A stretch of DNA of 29,874 bases from Fonticula alba (taxonomy: Eukaryota; Opisthokonta; Rotosphaerida; Fonticulaceae), in the NCBI RefSeq assembly GCF_000388065.1, contig NW_009242972.1, positions 561,382 through 591,255 on the forward strand. The letters are read 5' to 3'. The translations under genes were made by a program, and so were the position numbers. This document shows, piece by piece, positions 1 through 9,139 of the stretch (position 1 is the stretch's first letter; each line of letters begins with the position of its first letter). The notes under the pieces were generated by a model. It saw nothing but the letters and a program-made list of their open reading frames with translations. It did no database searches and was not told the origin of the DNA.

Positions 1-1578
1 GGGCCCCTCTCCCGTGTCGCCGGGGCAGTGCAGCCGGGGCAGCGGCGCTGGCTGCTGCCGGCCCGGGGGGAGGGGGGGGGGCGAGGGGTAGGCAGGCCCA
101 CGCGACGCCGCGACGGGCTCCCTGTCTGCGGGTGTCGCTCAACAGCGGGCGCTATCTCCCTGGAGAGATAGCCCCCCCTCCGGAGGAAAACACCATCTTT
201 CCACCCGGAGGCCATCACGCCCCTCTGCATCGGGGGGGATACCCGCAGCGACACACACACACACACACCCGTGCAAACATGAATATTAAACAGGGATACA
301 CACACGCACACACACACTGGCGCATGTCTTGCAAATATTCTCTCCCGGCCCCCAGCCATTCGGTCCGCCCCAATCCCTTCGGCCAAAAGACGCCTGTTGC
401 GAGGTCCCTCCCCAACACGCGAGTATGCTTCCGGGGAACCCGCACACGGCCTTGGCATGGGGCTGGCCTCGACGGGGCGTGCCGTCCCGGGCCCCCTTGG
501 CGCCGGGACCGACCGGGAGCGCCCCCGCGCCCCGCAGCACCCCCCCCCCCCCCGGGGCGGGGACCCTGCTCTCCCTGTTTGGGCCAGGACAGGGCGTGTG
601 CGATCGGCTCTAGTGCCAACTGGTTGAGCCGGCGGCAGCGTTTCTGTGGGGAAGAATAATGACCAGACCCAGGGCATATGCCGGGCCCCAGCGGCAGCCC
701 CGGCCCGGCCCTGCCTAGCCCGCCCGGTCACCTGCGGACGGGCCCGAAAGCCCCGTAAGAGAGCCCGGCAGACAGGCCAACTTCGAGCAGGGGCACCAGT
801 GTTGCCCCGAAGGCGGGCTAGATCGCCCCCCGCCCCCCCTCCCCTGCCACCCCCTCGCCCGCCACCAGACGGCCCTTCAATCACTTGGGCTCGGTCGCCC
901 CCCTCGGGGCGGGCTCCGATGCATCTTCCGGCGTGGGAGGGGGGGGGGGGGGGGACGACTCACACGGCCCCACGCAGACCCGGCCCAAACGCCTGCCCCG
1001 GCCCGCCGGGGCTCGTCGATCCCCCGGCCCCGGCCCTTCGAATCTCTCGGGCCGCCTCTCAAGCTCTCTTCAAACTTTTCCCTCGCCCGGCACGTTCTCA
1101 TGCGATGCTCATGCCACGCCATGCATCGCGCGCCCAAACCCGATCGGCAAAGCGGCATGCCGGCACACCGGCCCGTGTTTACACCGGCCCGCCGGCCCGC
1201 CCGCCCGCCCGCCAGGATGGATGCATCCGTGCATATGTCATGCGCTCGCCCAGAGATGAGGCTGGGGAGTCGATTTTTGTGTCGCGCCACGCCACGCCAT
1301 CCACCCACACCCATACACACCTCACATTGGCTGCATGTATGTGTTGTGGCCAGACACAGATGTATTCGGACAATGAAGAAGGAAAAACAAGAGCACAAAC
1401 AACATGCACGAGCGACTGAATTTCCCCCAGATCGACACACCCACCCACCCACACACACACGGCAGCTTGGCGGCCCTCCCCCGCTGCGATCGTGTGCCAT
1501 TCGTGTGAATGGATCTCGACACGACAAGCATGCGCGAAGGAAGAGGCAAGCAGCCTTGCTCAGCAGCCAGGCCTTGTC
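1..1578. other. Low-complexity spacer without a supported gene
   Basis: This stretch is very GC-rich and broken by microsatellites: (AC)n near 251-268 and 298-318, a C-run near 540-553, a G-run near 940-953, and ACCC/CACA repeats near 1438-1460. Reading frames on both strands are open only because of base composition; their products are Pro/Arg/Ala/His-rich with no recognisable domain. A short perfect hairpin lies at 151-158/165-172 (GCTATCTC with GAGATAGC). The right part should hold the 3' UTR of the minus-strand UAP1 gene, but no AATAAA is visible on that strand. Confidence 0.5.
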
Positions 1579-3309
1579 TCATTGTAGCAGAGATGCCAGA
1601 CCCTCACGCGAGTCGATGAAAACCGCGTCGCGGCCAGGCTCCACCGAAAGCCGAAGCCCAGCAAAGGCACCTAGACCCTCCCCAGCCACAGACACCCTAG
1701 GGGCCACCTCCGCACGCAGGGACCCATCCACCTGGACACCGGAGTCCCGCAGCCAGGCAGTACACTGGTCCAGCAGGAGCCCGGCCGCGGTGGCCGGACA
1801 GTCGACGGCCCCAGGCCCGTCGGCATTTTTGACCGGCGCAAATTCCGCCTCCCGGCGAACCAACTGCACCCCGGCCCGGCCCGCAGTGACGGTCCCCACC
1901 AGGGGCAGGGTGTCGAAAATGAAGAGTTCCAACTTCAAGCCACACAGCGAGGCCGCCCGGTGGCCGGCAGCCTCGGCCCGCGCCAGGCCGGCGATGCGCT
2001 TCTGCGCCTTGTGAAAGGGCAGCATGTGGAAGGCCCCCAGCCGGGCCAGATGCCGGACCACATCCAGGCGCATGTACTGGTGGCCGATGTTGGCCAAGTC
2101 GAAGGCCAGGCGCCCGGTGGCCGGGTCGGCCACCGCCCCGGCCAGGTCAGCCCCGAGCTCGGTGTACTCCACCACACCGAAGCGGCCGTGGCGCTCGGCA
2201 AAGACACCCACCGCCTCGGTTGGACGCACGCGCGGCACCGCCTTCGATGCCACGCGCAGGCCACCGGCCAGCGCCATGCCCACCAGCCCCGGGCAGGGGG
2301 CCCGCGTGAGGAGGTTATCCACGCCGCAAATCTGCAGGTGCCGGACCCCCCCGGCCTCCAGCCAGTCCAGCGTCCCGGACCGAGCGAGGGCCTCATACAG
2401 CCCGCCATTGCCATTCGGGGCGGTGGACAGCCGGTAGGGCTCGGCCAGGATGAAGGTCCCATCCAGCAGATGGACCGCCGGCAGGCTGGCTTGCGTGAGG
2501 AAGCGCACCAGAGCCCGATCCAAGCCGAAAAAGTCCTCGGCCTCGAAGTAGGCCTCGGTATCGTGGTGCGTCTCGGCGCTGGTGAGCACCACCCACCGGC
2601 AATGCCGCGACAGGGGGCCCGAGGGCTGGGCCGCACTTTGCGCCACCACCTGGGCCCGGTTGCTGGCCGCCAGCAGGCGCTCGGCGTGCCGGCGAAAGAT
2701 GCACTTCCCCGAGGGCAGCCCTGCCGGGGAGAAGGTGCCCTTGGGGCCGCGATGGCCGAGGCGCGTGCCCTGGCCGCCGGCCAGCAGGACCACGGCCACC
2801 CGGCCGCTGGCGATCTCCGCGCTTCCGAGGCGCGTCAATCCGGCCAGGTCCCTGGCGCTGCACTGGCGTCGGCCATCCGAGGCGGCCTGCCCGGTCGAAG
2901 TGTGCCCCTCATCCCGGGCCGAGAGGGCCATTGCCTCCAGGCTTGCGATGTCGGCGAAGGTGTCAGCCGCGACCGCGGCCCTGGCTTCCCCGCCATCCGA
3001 CTGGCCATCCATGGCTCGGGCCAATTCCACGTCCGACACATGGGTCCAATCCACGACCAGCCCCGGGGGAAGGGGGCTCGGCGCGGTGGGCTGCTCGTCG
3101 GCCCCCGCGCCCTGGCGGTAAAAGGGATGTCCATCATCCGCAGGCGGGGCCGTCAGCACCGAGGCCAGCGTGGCGTCCGGCTGTGTGGCCAATTCGGCCC
3201 ACGGGAGCCCGGCAAATCCGCGCGCCAAATCCCCGTACGGGATGGCCTGCCCAAGAGCATGTATAGCGGGGGGCGGTGGAAAGACGCCGACGGAAAGGCC
3301 CCGGCACAT
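1579..3309 (-). CDS. UAP1: UDP-N-acetylhexosamine pyrophosphorylase
   Basis: This enzyme makes UDP-GlcNAc from UTP and GlcNAc-1-phosphate in the cytosol, supplying glycosylation, GPI-anchor and chitin synthesis. Seen in the sequence: the nucleotide-binding signature LAGGQGTRLG with a following PKG (about residues 176-190, counting from the start chosen here), then GNGGLY, the CGVDN uridine-site motif, EAVGVF...VVEYTELG, FDLANIGHQY, LELFIFD and FAPVKNADG, all in the order typical of the eukaryotic UAP1/AGX family. The product is 576 aa against about 520 in animals; the extra length is a low-complexity N-terminal segment before the catalytic core. No intron is needed. The ATG at 3309 was chosen because it lies just outside the upstream gene; an in-frame ATG at 3369 would overlap that gene by 49 bases. 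The upstream minus-strand gene ends only 11 bases away, so shared transcription or a fusion is possible. The family assignment is secure; the start is uncertain. Confidence 0.93.
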   Translation of the reverse strand: MCRGLSVGVFPPPPAIHALGQAIPYGDLARGFAGLPWAELATQPDATLASVLTAPPADDGHPFYRQGAGADEQPTAPSPLPPGLVVDWTHVSDVELARAMDGQSDGGEARAAVAADTFADIASLEAMALSARDEGHTSTGQAASDGRRQCSARDLAGLTRLGSAEIASGRVAVVLLAGGQGTRLGHRGPKGTFSPAGLPSGKCIFRRHAERLLAASNRAQVVAQSAAQPSGPLSRHCRWVVLTSAETHHDTEAYFEAEDFFGLDRALVRFLTQASLPAVHLLDGTFILAEPYRLSTAPNGNGGLYEALARSGTLDWLEAGGVRHLQICGVDNLLTRAPCPGLVGMALAGGLRVASKAVPRVRPTEAVGVFAERHGRFGVVEYTELGADLAGAVADPATGRLAFDLANIGHQYMRLDVVRHLARLGAFHMLPFHKAQKRIAGLARAEAAGHRAASLCGLKLELFIFDTLPLVGTVTAGRAGVQLVRREAEFAPVKNADGPGAVDCPATAAGLLLDQCTAWLRDSGVQVDGSLRAEVAPRVSVAGEGLGAFAGLRLSVEPGRDAVFIDSREGLASLLQ

Positions 3310-3320
3310 GAGAGGCAGCG

Positions 3321-4274
3321 TCAGCAAAGCAGCCACATGATAGGGCGAGCGAGAGCGAGGGCCACACATGCCGATGGCCAACGAGGCAGCGGTGCATCAG
3401 CACACATGCGGGCCAGGGCCCACACGACCTCACGGCGCACCTCCAACTGCTCAAGCAGCCTCTTGCGTTCTGCACTCCGCTCGTCGCCCAGACTCCCAGG
3501 CAAGGCTGCCTCACTGCGAGCGAAATACAGCAACGGATGGGCGTTCAGAGGAAGCACCGGCGCGTGGAGCTCATTGCGTGCCCAGAGGGCGCTGCACCGC
3601 TGCGCGAGGTGCCCGTCCCCCGACGATCTGGACCACTCAGCCAGCAGGGCTTGCAGGTCTCTGCACAATGCTGCCATAGTCAGCGGAAAAGGCCAGAGGC
3701 ACAGGGGAGCATCCCACCAGGGGGGGGGGGGGCGGGGGGCGGGGGGCGGGGCAACAACGGGGGACATTGGGCAGTGGAGGCTCGGCATCGCCATGGACAT
3801 CACGCACACATCATACGGAGCCAGTTGCATCGTCAGGGTGGAGGGCTTGCCCGAGAGCATATTCCTGACAGACTGGAGCAATGCCCGCTCGATGTTCATC
3901 TCAGCAGGATGACTGCCGGGGTCGGCCTCGAGGCACACCACGCGAAGGCATTGGGACAAGAAGCCCCCATGATCGGGCAGCCCCGCAGGCACCAGGGTAA
4001 AGGCCACATGCTCGCCCACTCGCACCAGCAGAGCCGCCTGCGTCGGGCAGATGGCCACCACCAGCGTATTCGCATCGGCATGGCCCAGCACCGACACCGG
4101 GCGAAGCTGTGTCACGGCCACCAGATGCCGGGACAAGCCACAAAGCTGGCCGTCCAGTGGATCTAAGTCCACCGGCGGCCAGAGGATGAAATCCTGCCCC
4201 CGAGGCCCAGGGCGCCCGACCAGCAGACAGCGCCGAGGCGATGTCCCGTCAGCCTGGGAGCAGGTTTCCGTCAT
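3321..4274 (-). CDS. Unrecognised protein upstream of UAP1, possibly one intron
   Basis: I do not recognise the family. The frame from the ATG at 4274 encodes 317 aa. The first half alternates hydrophobic strands and loops (RCLLVGRPG, FILWPP, TLVVAICPTQAALLVRVG), which loosely resembles a longin-type fold. The second half is helical and charged (RSAERKRLLEQLEVRREVV). In the middle the frame crosses a run encoding PPPAPRPPPPWW, which looks intronic. A 156-nt in-frame intron fits there: donor GTATGA at 3816, CTGAC branch-like motif near 3682, acceptor CAG at 3661. Splicing it gives 265 aa and joins QLAP to DLQALLAEW. The frame stops 11 bases before the UAP1 ATG, so the two could be overlapping neighbours or one spliced gene. 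It shares a divergent spacer with the RING-H2 gene. Sustained non-repetitive coding sequence supports a real gene; its function is unknown. Confidence 0.6.
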   Translation of the reverse strand: MTETCSQADGTSPRRCLLVGRPGPRGQDFILWPPVDLDPLDGQLCGLSRHLVAVTQLRPVSVLGHADANTLVVAICPTQAALLVRVGEHVAFTLVPAGLPDHGGFLSQCLRVVCLEADPGSHPAEMNIERALLQSVRNMLSGKPSTLTMQLAPYDVCVMSMAMPSLHCPMSPVVAPPPAPRPPPPWWDAPLCLWPFPLTMAALCRDLQALLAEWSRSSGDGHLAQRCSALWARNELHAPVLPLNAHPLLYFARSEAALPGSLGDERSAERKRLLEQLEVRREVVWALARMCADAPLPRWPSACVALALARPIMWLLC

Positions 4275-5141
4275 GGCCAAGAGCAGGGAGGCACCGAATA
4301 GACAAGGCGGAAAGCTGAAGAGAAAGTGTGTGTGTGTGTGTGTGGGGCGGGCGGGCGGGCGGGCGGGCAGGAGGCGGGGGTGATGTGGGTTATAGGGTGC
4401 AATCTGGCCCGGTCTCGGTCGCTCGTTCGCGGGTGGTGCCCCCTGACCAATGTCCCTCCCGGTGCGCCCTCGTTCCCCTTTCTTTCCCTCCCGCCACTCG
4501 CGGCCCTAGGCCTCACGTCGCCCCTCCTTCGCCCGCCTCGCCCAGCGCGCGGGAAAAAAGGGCGGGCAAAGTGATCGAGATATGCCATCACGTGGTGCGT
4601 ACAAAACAAGCCCGCCCCGATCTGAAGCTGTGCTAGATGTGTGGCACGGTGGACTGGGCAATCCCCGGTCGCGCCGCTCCCCCCCCCCCCCCCCGCGTCG
4701 CATACTTTCTGTGCGACTGAGCCGTCGCGGCCGAGCGGGGTTGGCTACCGCGCTCTCGGAGGGGGGGACTGCCCCGCGTGCAGGGGTGCATGCTGAGCCC
4801 GATACTTGCTTGAGGGGGATTCCTTGTGGGAAACGGGGGGGGGGGCGATCTCTTGGACTCCCGCCTCAGAGGGCGGAAGGGCCGAGGGCACGACTACCGG
4901 AAAGGGCCGCCCCCTGCTCTTGTCCTGGGGCGTATTTCGGGGCAGATCGATGGACACCTTTTTTCGCTCGCCCCCGTGGAATGGCGCCCCTCGTCGAGGC
5001 CTGGTCAAATGTTAGATCCCCCTCTCACGGACTGCCGCCGCCGCCGCCCCCTTGGCCCTTCCTCCCCCCTCGCCTGCATTTCCCTTGCCCCTTCTCCCCG
5101 ATGCCCCGGCTGCCTGGACTCCGGCCCTAGCAGCAACCGCA

Positions 5142-5174
<33 letters not shown>

Positions 5175-5179
5175 GCAAC
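4275..5179. promoter_or_regulatory. Divergent spacer upstream of the RING-H2 gene
   Basis: These 905 bases separate a minus-strand start (4274) from a plus-strand start (5180) and so must hold both promoters. Visible content is (GT)n at 4326-4344 running into (GGGC)n at about 4345-4368, a C-run at 4680-4694, a pyrimidine-rich block at 5040-5110, and a CAG/CAA tract at about 5138-5176 immediately before the RING-H2 ATG. No TATA box or known operator is recognised. Confidence 0.4.
5138..5176 (+). repeat. CAG/CAA trinucleotide tract before the RING-H2 ATG
   Basis: An almost pure CAG run with a few CAA and CGC interruptions lies directly upstream of the chosen ATG at 5180. If the upstream ATG at 5009 were used it would encode a Ser/Asn tract; in the preferred model it is 5' UTR. 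A second short CAG tract lies inside the ALY/REF gene (10618-10638), where it encodes glutamines. Confidence 0.8.
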
Positions 5180-7078
5180 ATGACCGACCGCCGTGGTGGC
5201 GGGCCACCGGGCGCCGCCATCGTGGCGCCCACCACCTCCTCGCTGCTGTCCCAACCGACCTCCGACCGAGGTCCTCTCTCGGCCAAGGGGGATTCGGCTG
5301 ATGTCGCGTTCACCGCCCCATCCTCCGATGTTCGCACTCAGAGCATATACAGCATGTTTGGCCGCTTCGTCAACCAGTCTCCCCCGTGCTGCATCTGCTT
5401 TGAGGCCATCGCCGACACCGAGCCGGACCCTGAGGCGGAATCCGGCCCCCCGGGGCCAGCCGACACCGGGCTTCTCTTTGCCCCCCTCCTCCTGGCCACC
5501 ATCACTCCGGCTGCCTGCCGACTGCTTTGTGACCACCAGTTTCACGCAGCCTGCATTGGATCCTGGTTCATCGTGCGTGCATGTGGCATCTTGCCCTCCC
5601 CTATCCTTCTCCTGTCCCTCCCCTGTCCCTCCCCTGTCTCTCCCGCCCCCTCCCGCCCCCCCTCCCCATCTCGCCCTTTCCTCTCGATGGACCCCGCATT
5701 GTCTCCTGGCCCCTGCTCATGGGGCCCCTCACTCCAGCTGGCTCGCCGCTTACCCTTCGCCTTGCGGCCACTCCCACAGCACCAAGCCCGGCCGCACGAT
5801 GGTGCCGGACTCAGCTGTCCGATTTGTCGGGAGCCCGTGGTATCGGGCTTTCTCCGGCGCTCCTCGCGAGCGCCCTGGTCGCGACATCCTCTGTCCGGGG
5901 AGCTTTTCTTGGAGCCGGCGATGGACCCGCGCGACCCGCCACAGGCCTCGGCCACCGCCGGCCAGCCAACCGGCTCACTTTTCCGGGCCTCATTGTCCGG
6001 GACTGGCATGTTTCCCGAGACGCCCAGTGCAAGGCAGACCTCATTGCAGGGGGCCGTGCAGCCGGTTCAGCCGGCCCAGCTGGCCATCGAGTCGGATGAC
6101 GACATAGACATTGACATTGACATTGGCATTGGCCATGGTGGTGGAGCCGATTCCTCCCCGCCGGTGCGTGTCCTCCGGTCGAGCACACGTTCGGCACTCC
6201 GGCCGACCCCGGCCACGCGGTCATCCCGCCGCCGGGCGGAAACGGTCTTGACGGCGGCCCAACTGCTTGATGCGCATTTCAGCTCAAATTCCGACGACTA
6301 CTTCCCATCATCCCCTTCCTCGGGCTTTGGCTCCTCGTCGGGCTTCAGCTCTTCGTCGGACTTCAGCGACAGCAGCGACAGCGACAGCGACAGCGATGTG
6401 GCACCCCCCTCGTCGGGCCGGGCCGGAAGCCAGCCGGTCTGGCCATCGGAGCCGGCGACCGGGGCCCCCCCCTCGCCGGCACCGGTTCCTCCGCCACCAC
6501 GGCCAGCGACTGCTCGGTCGACGCCACCCCTGCCGGCGAGGGTGTCCTCGCCCCCGCCGTCCTCGCCAATCCGGACCCCGCCCCTTCCGCCGGAGCCGGA
6601 TGCCTCGCCCTCACGACCGGCTATCCGTCGGCCTCCGGCGGAGCTCTCCTTCCTCCCGCCGCCTTCTTCACATTTGTCCGACAGCTTGCCCTTTCACCGG
6701 ACGCCCCCGCCCCTGCCTGGGGTCCGAAACCAACGAGACGCCCAGCGTGCTCAACGGATCCTCCAACGCGTGCAGCTGGGAGAGCCTCCAACACGAACCG
6801 CCAGAGCCACGCCCCGGAGCGGCCAGACCACGACCAGAAGCAGCGGCCCGCGGGCGGGCCATGTCGCTGGCACGGTCACCTACCAGCCGGCCCTGGCAGG
6901 CCGGGCAAATCCCCGACAGATGTCCTCCATGAGTGGCCCCATGCCGCGGGTGCGGAATCTCCCCCCAGCAGCCGGGGTGACCGGGGCGCGCGGTCGTGCT
7001 CCCGATGGCAGGAATGCTCCGATTGTTTTCCGCCGGCCAGGCAATGCCACTCGTCAAGCCCCCCAGAGCATGCCCTGA
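5180..7078 (+). CDS. RING-H2 zinc-finger protein, probable E3 ubiquitin ligase
   Basis: Exons are 5180-5572 and 5780-7078; the 207-nt intron (donor GTGCGTGC, acceptor CCACAG) keeps frame and splits the RING. The product is 563 aa. Zinc ligands seen: C70/C73 (CCIC), C117/H119 and H122/C125 (CDHQFHAAC), then, after the intron, C144/C147 (CPIC). This is the C3H2C3 order of RING-H2 fingers, which recruit ubiquitin-charged E2 enzymes. The first loop, 43 residues, is slightly longer than usual. The rest is predicted disordered: an acidic DIDIDIDIGIG repeat (genomic 6100-6135), Ser-rich patches such as SDSDSDSD, and a long Pro/Ser/Arg-rich tail. No membrane segment is seen. An in-frame upstream ATG at 5009 exists, but that stretch is pyrimidine-rich and CAG-repetitive like a 5' UTR, so 5180 is preferred. 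The E3 activity and its substrate are inferred from the finger alone. Confidence 0.85.
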   Translation: MTDRRGGGPPGAAIVAPTTSSLLSQPTSDRGPLSAKGDSADVAFTAPSSDVRTQSIYSMFGRFVNQSPPCCICFEAIADTEPDPEAESGPPGPADTGLLFAPLLLATITPAACRLLCDHQFHAACIGSWFIVRACGILPSPILLLSLPCPSPVSPAPSRPPSPSRPFLSMDPALSPGPCSWGPSLQLARRLPFALRPLPQHQARPHDGAGLSCPICREPVVSGFLRRSSRAPWSRHPLSGELFLEPAMDPRDPPQASATAGQPTGSLFRASLSGTGMFPETPSARQTSLQGAVQPVQPAQLAIESDDDIDIDIDIGIGHGGGADSSPPVRVLRSSTRSALRPTPATRSSRRRAETVLTAAQLLDAHFSSNSDDYFPSSPSSGFGSSSGFSSSSDFSDSSDSDSDSDVAPPSSGRAGSQPVWPSEPATGAPPSPAPVPPPPRPATARSTPPLPARVSSPPPSSPIRTPPLPPEPDASPSRPAIRRPPAELSFLPPPSSHLSDSLPFHRTPPPLPGVRNQRDAQRAQRILQRVQLGEPPTRTARATPRSGQTTTRSSGPRAGHVAGTVTYQPALAGRANPRQMSSMSGPMPRVRNLPPAAGVTGARGRAPDGRNAPIVFRRPGNATRQAPQSMP

Positions 7079-7629
7079 GTATGTGTGCTCTCTCTCTCTC
7101 TCTCTCTTTTGGGGCTCTCCCCGTGAATAGACCTTACGGCGCACCTCCATGTGTTCCCGCTCTGGGCCCTCTCCGCCTGCTGCATGCGTGCATGTGTCCT
7201 GGCCTCCTGTCGCTCCCTCTGCATAAGCATGTGTATGTATGTATGTATGTATGGAGGTGGACGTGTGTGGATGTCTGTGGGTGCATTTATCTTTTTCCAT
7301 GTGTGTGGACGCAAGGGTTTATGCATGTGCTAAATGTATGCCCCCGCGTCCATCCATTCTTAGGTTGGTTGGGGAGCCTGCGCATCCGGGCACAATCAAC
7401 TGCCAGGGAAGGCCCCCTCCTGGCCCTGATGGCACCCAATCAAGCGAGCGCCAAGATTGCATATACAGTGGGCCCTGCATGTCGTCTGCCGCCTTTCCCG
7501 CCCCTCTCTCTCTCTCTCCCTCTGGTCCTCTCTTTTTCTTTGCCTCTCTCGTGCATGCCCCTGCGAAAAGGCATATGCAGCAGGCTGCTTTCAGACGGGA
7601 TTTATTTCAATAAAAAAAAGGCACGCAAG

Positions 7630-7665
<36 letters not shown>

Positions 7666-7768
7666 GCCCAAAGGCTTGGCGCCCATGAGGCTCTTCTTGC
7701 CTGTCCCACACTATGTCTCTTGCCTCCGGGGCGCATGACTGTTCGAACCTGAGGACCGGAGAGGCGGC
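7079..7768. other. Convergent spacer between RING-H2 gene and PEX19
   Basis: These 690 bases hold the 3' UTRs of a plus-strand and a minus-strand gene. Content: (CT)n near 7088-7108, a GTAT/TATG repeat near 7230-7252, CT-rich sequence near 7503-7560, the paired polyadenylation signals at 7601-7614, and (GA)n near 7634-7662. The open frames here are Cys/Tyr/Leu-rich products of repeats and are not considered genes. Confidence 0.5.
7601..7614. terminator. Back-to-back poly(A) signals for convergent genes
   Basis: The 14 bases TTTATTTCAATAAA contain AATAAA on the plus strand (7609-7614) and, read on the minus strand, AATAAA from 7606 to 7601. The minus-strand copy lies 163 bases past the PEX19 stop codon. 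The plus-strand copy lies about 530 bases past the RING-H2 stop, which is long for this compact region. Use in both directions is inferred; no transcript data were available. Confidence 0.55.
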
Positions 7769-9139
7769 CTACATGACCGCACAGTCATTCGGCCCGCCAG
7801 GCTGCTCGGGACCCGCGTCCTTGCTCAGATCCTCGAGCAGGGACTGCAGCTTGTTGATGTCCCCCAGCAGCGGGTCCAGCAGGGCTGCCCCATCCGGGCC
7901 GGGGCCCTCACTGGCGGTGCTCTTGGCCGCAGGGCCCCGGGCCCCGGGATTCCCCCCAGGACCCTCAGCCGCCAGGAGCTCTTCCAGGGCTGCTGGGGTC
8001 GGACCGCTGGCGCCGGCAAAGATGGCACCGATTTCCGCGCGGTCCGAATCGCTCATCACCTCATTGAGGAAGCCCACCGGGATGGCTCCGACCGCTTGGA
8101 TGTCTTGGATGTACTGCAGCAGCTTGGTCTTCTGCACCGAGGTCAAGGGGGCTTCCGGGTCGCCGCAGCTGGCCGGAATGTCCGGGTCCGGCTTGGGGCA
8201 GGCGTCCGGCGATTCGCCCGGGGCCAAGGTCGCCTGGAAGGCCGGGTTATATGTGAGGAGAATCTTCCGCAGGATGACGATGTGCTGGTCGCACACGCTC
8301 TGCTCTTCCGGCGACAGGGTGTGCCGGTTGGCCGCGAGCCAGATGGGATACTGAGTGGAAGGGGTCCGAGCCAAGGGGAGAAGGTTGGAGAGGACAGCCG
8401 GTCAGAAGGACGGCCAGATGGCCACGGAGCGGGCGCAAGTGAGGGCCGGGGGGGGAGGACGGATCTCGTACGTTGTTCTCGAGCATGAGAATCGGCTCGT
8501 AAAGCACTTCCCGCGAAACAATCTGAACCATCATGGCCTCCAGGAAGTTGGTCATCGATGAGCCGATGGTGTCCGAGAAGCTGGCGAACATGTCGTCCAT
8601 ATGCAAGTCAGCCATGGTCGGAAGCTGGGGGGAGAGAGAGAGAGAGGAAGAGGGAGGGCAGAGAGGATGAGCAGGGCGCAGCAGGTAAGTAGGCGGAGTC
8701 GGAGGGCGTCCGGTGTGTGTGGGGGGGGGGGGGGGGGGGGGGGGGGGAGTGCGCGTGCATGCACGCGTGGGAGGCGATGTGGGGGACGGGCGACATCGGC
8801 AGGGAAGGAGGCGGCGCACAGCATCATGAGCCTGGGAGTGCTCCTTGGCCGACTGACGGATGGCGTCCTCAAGGGTGACTGGAGGGGCGGCCTCCTTGGG
8901 AGCGGTGTCAACCGGGGGCTCTTCCTCGACGGTTGAAGATTGGATGTTGGCCGAGGCCAGGGCGCCTGGACCGGACGAAGGGGCAAGCCGCAGGCAAATA
9001 GTCAGGCATGACGAGGGCAGGAGAAGGAGCCGGCGGAGGATCACGCACCAAGGAGCAAGTCGTCCACATCGAAGCCCGAGATGTCGGACAGGGCGGCAGG
9101 CGGCTTCGAGCAGGGCTCGCCGGTGTTGGGCTCGGACAT
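7769..9139 (-). CDS. PEX19: Peroxin-19, peroxisomal membrane protein chaperone
   Basis: Spliced from four exons read on the minus strand: 9139-9049, 8965-8820, 8624-8472 and 8350-7769 (introns 83, 195 and 121 nt; donors GTGCGTGA, GTGCGCCG, GTACGAGA), giving 323 aa; human PEX19 has 299. PEX19 binds newly made peroxisomal membrane proteins in the cytosol and delivers them to PEX3. Seen: an acidic N-terminus with DVDDLLLG, the conserved central pattern FLEAMMVQIVSREVLYEPI joined across an intron to YPIWLAANRHTLSPEE, and a C-terminal CAVM, a CaaX box for farnesylation (Cys320). Family order and length agree. The last exon carries a Gly/Pro/Ala-rich insertion before the CaaX box. The start ATG begins MSEPNTGEP and follows a pyrimidine-rich leader. 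The gene is divergent from the ALY/REF gene. Exon borders are hand-placed, but all phases match. Confidence 0.95.
8721..8747. repeat. G27 homopolymer inside PEX19 intron 2
   Basis: A run of 27 G on the plus strand is a run of C on the PEX19 sense strand, inside its 195-nt second intron and preceded by a GT tract. It contributes to the intron's pyrimidine richness and is likely length-polymorphic and error-prone in sequencing. Confidence 0.85.

Noticed and set aside
1960-3912. A 650-codon plus-strand frame opposite UAP1
   Set aside because: It is a mirror of the UAP1 coding sequence and its upstream neighbour; composition explains the openness, and the product has no recognisable motif.
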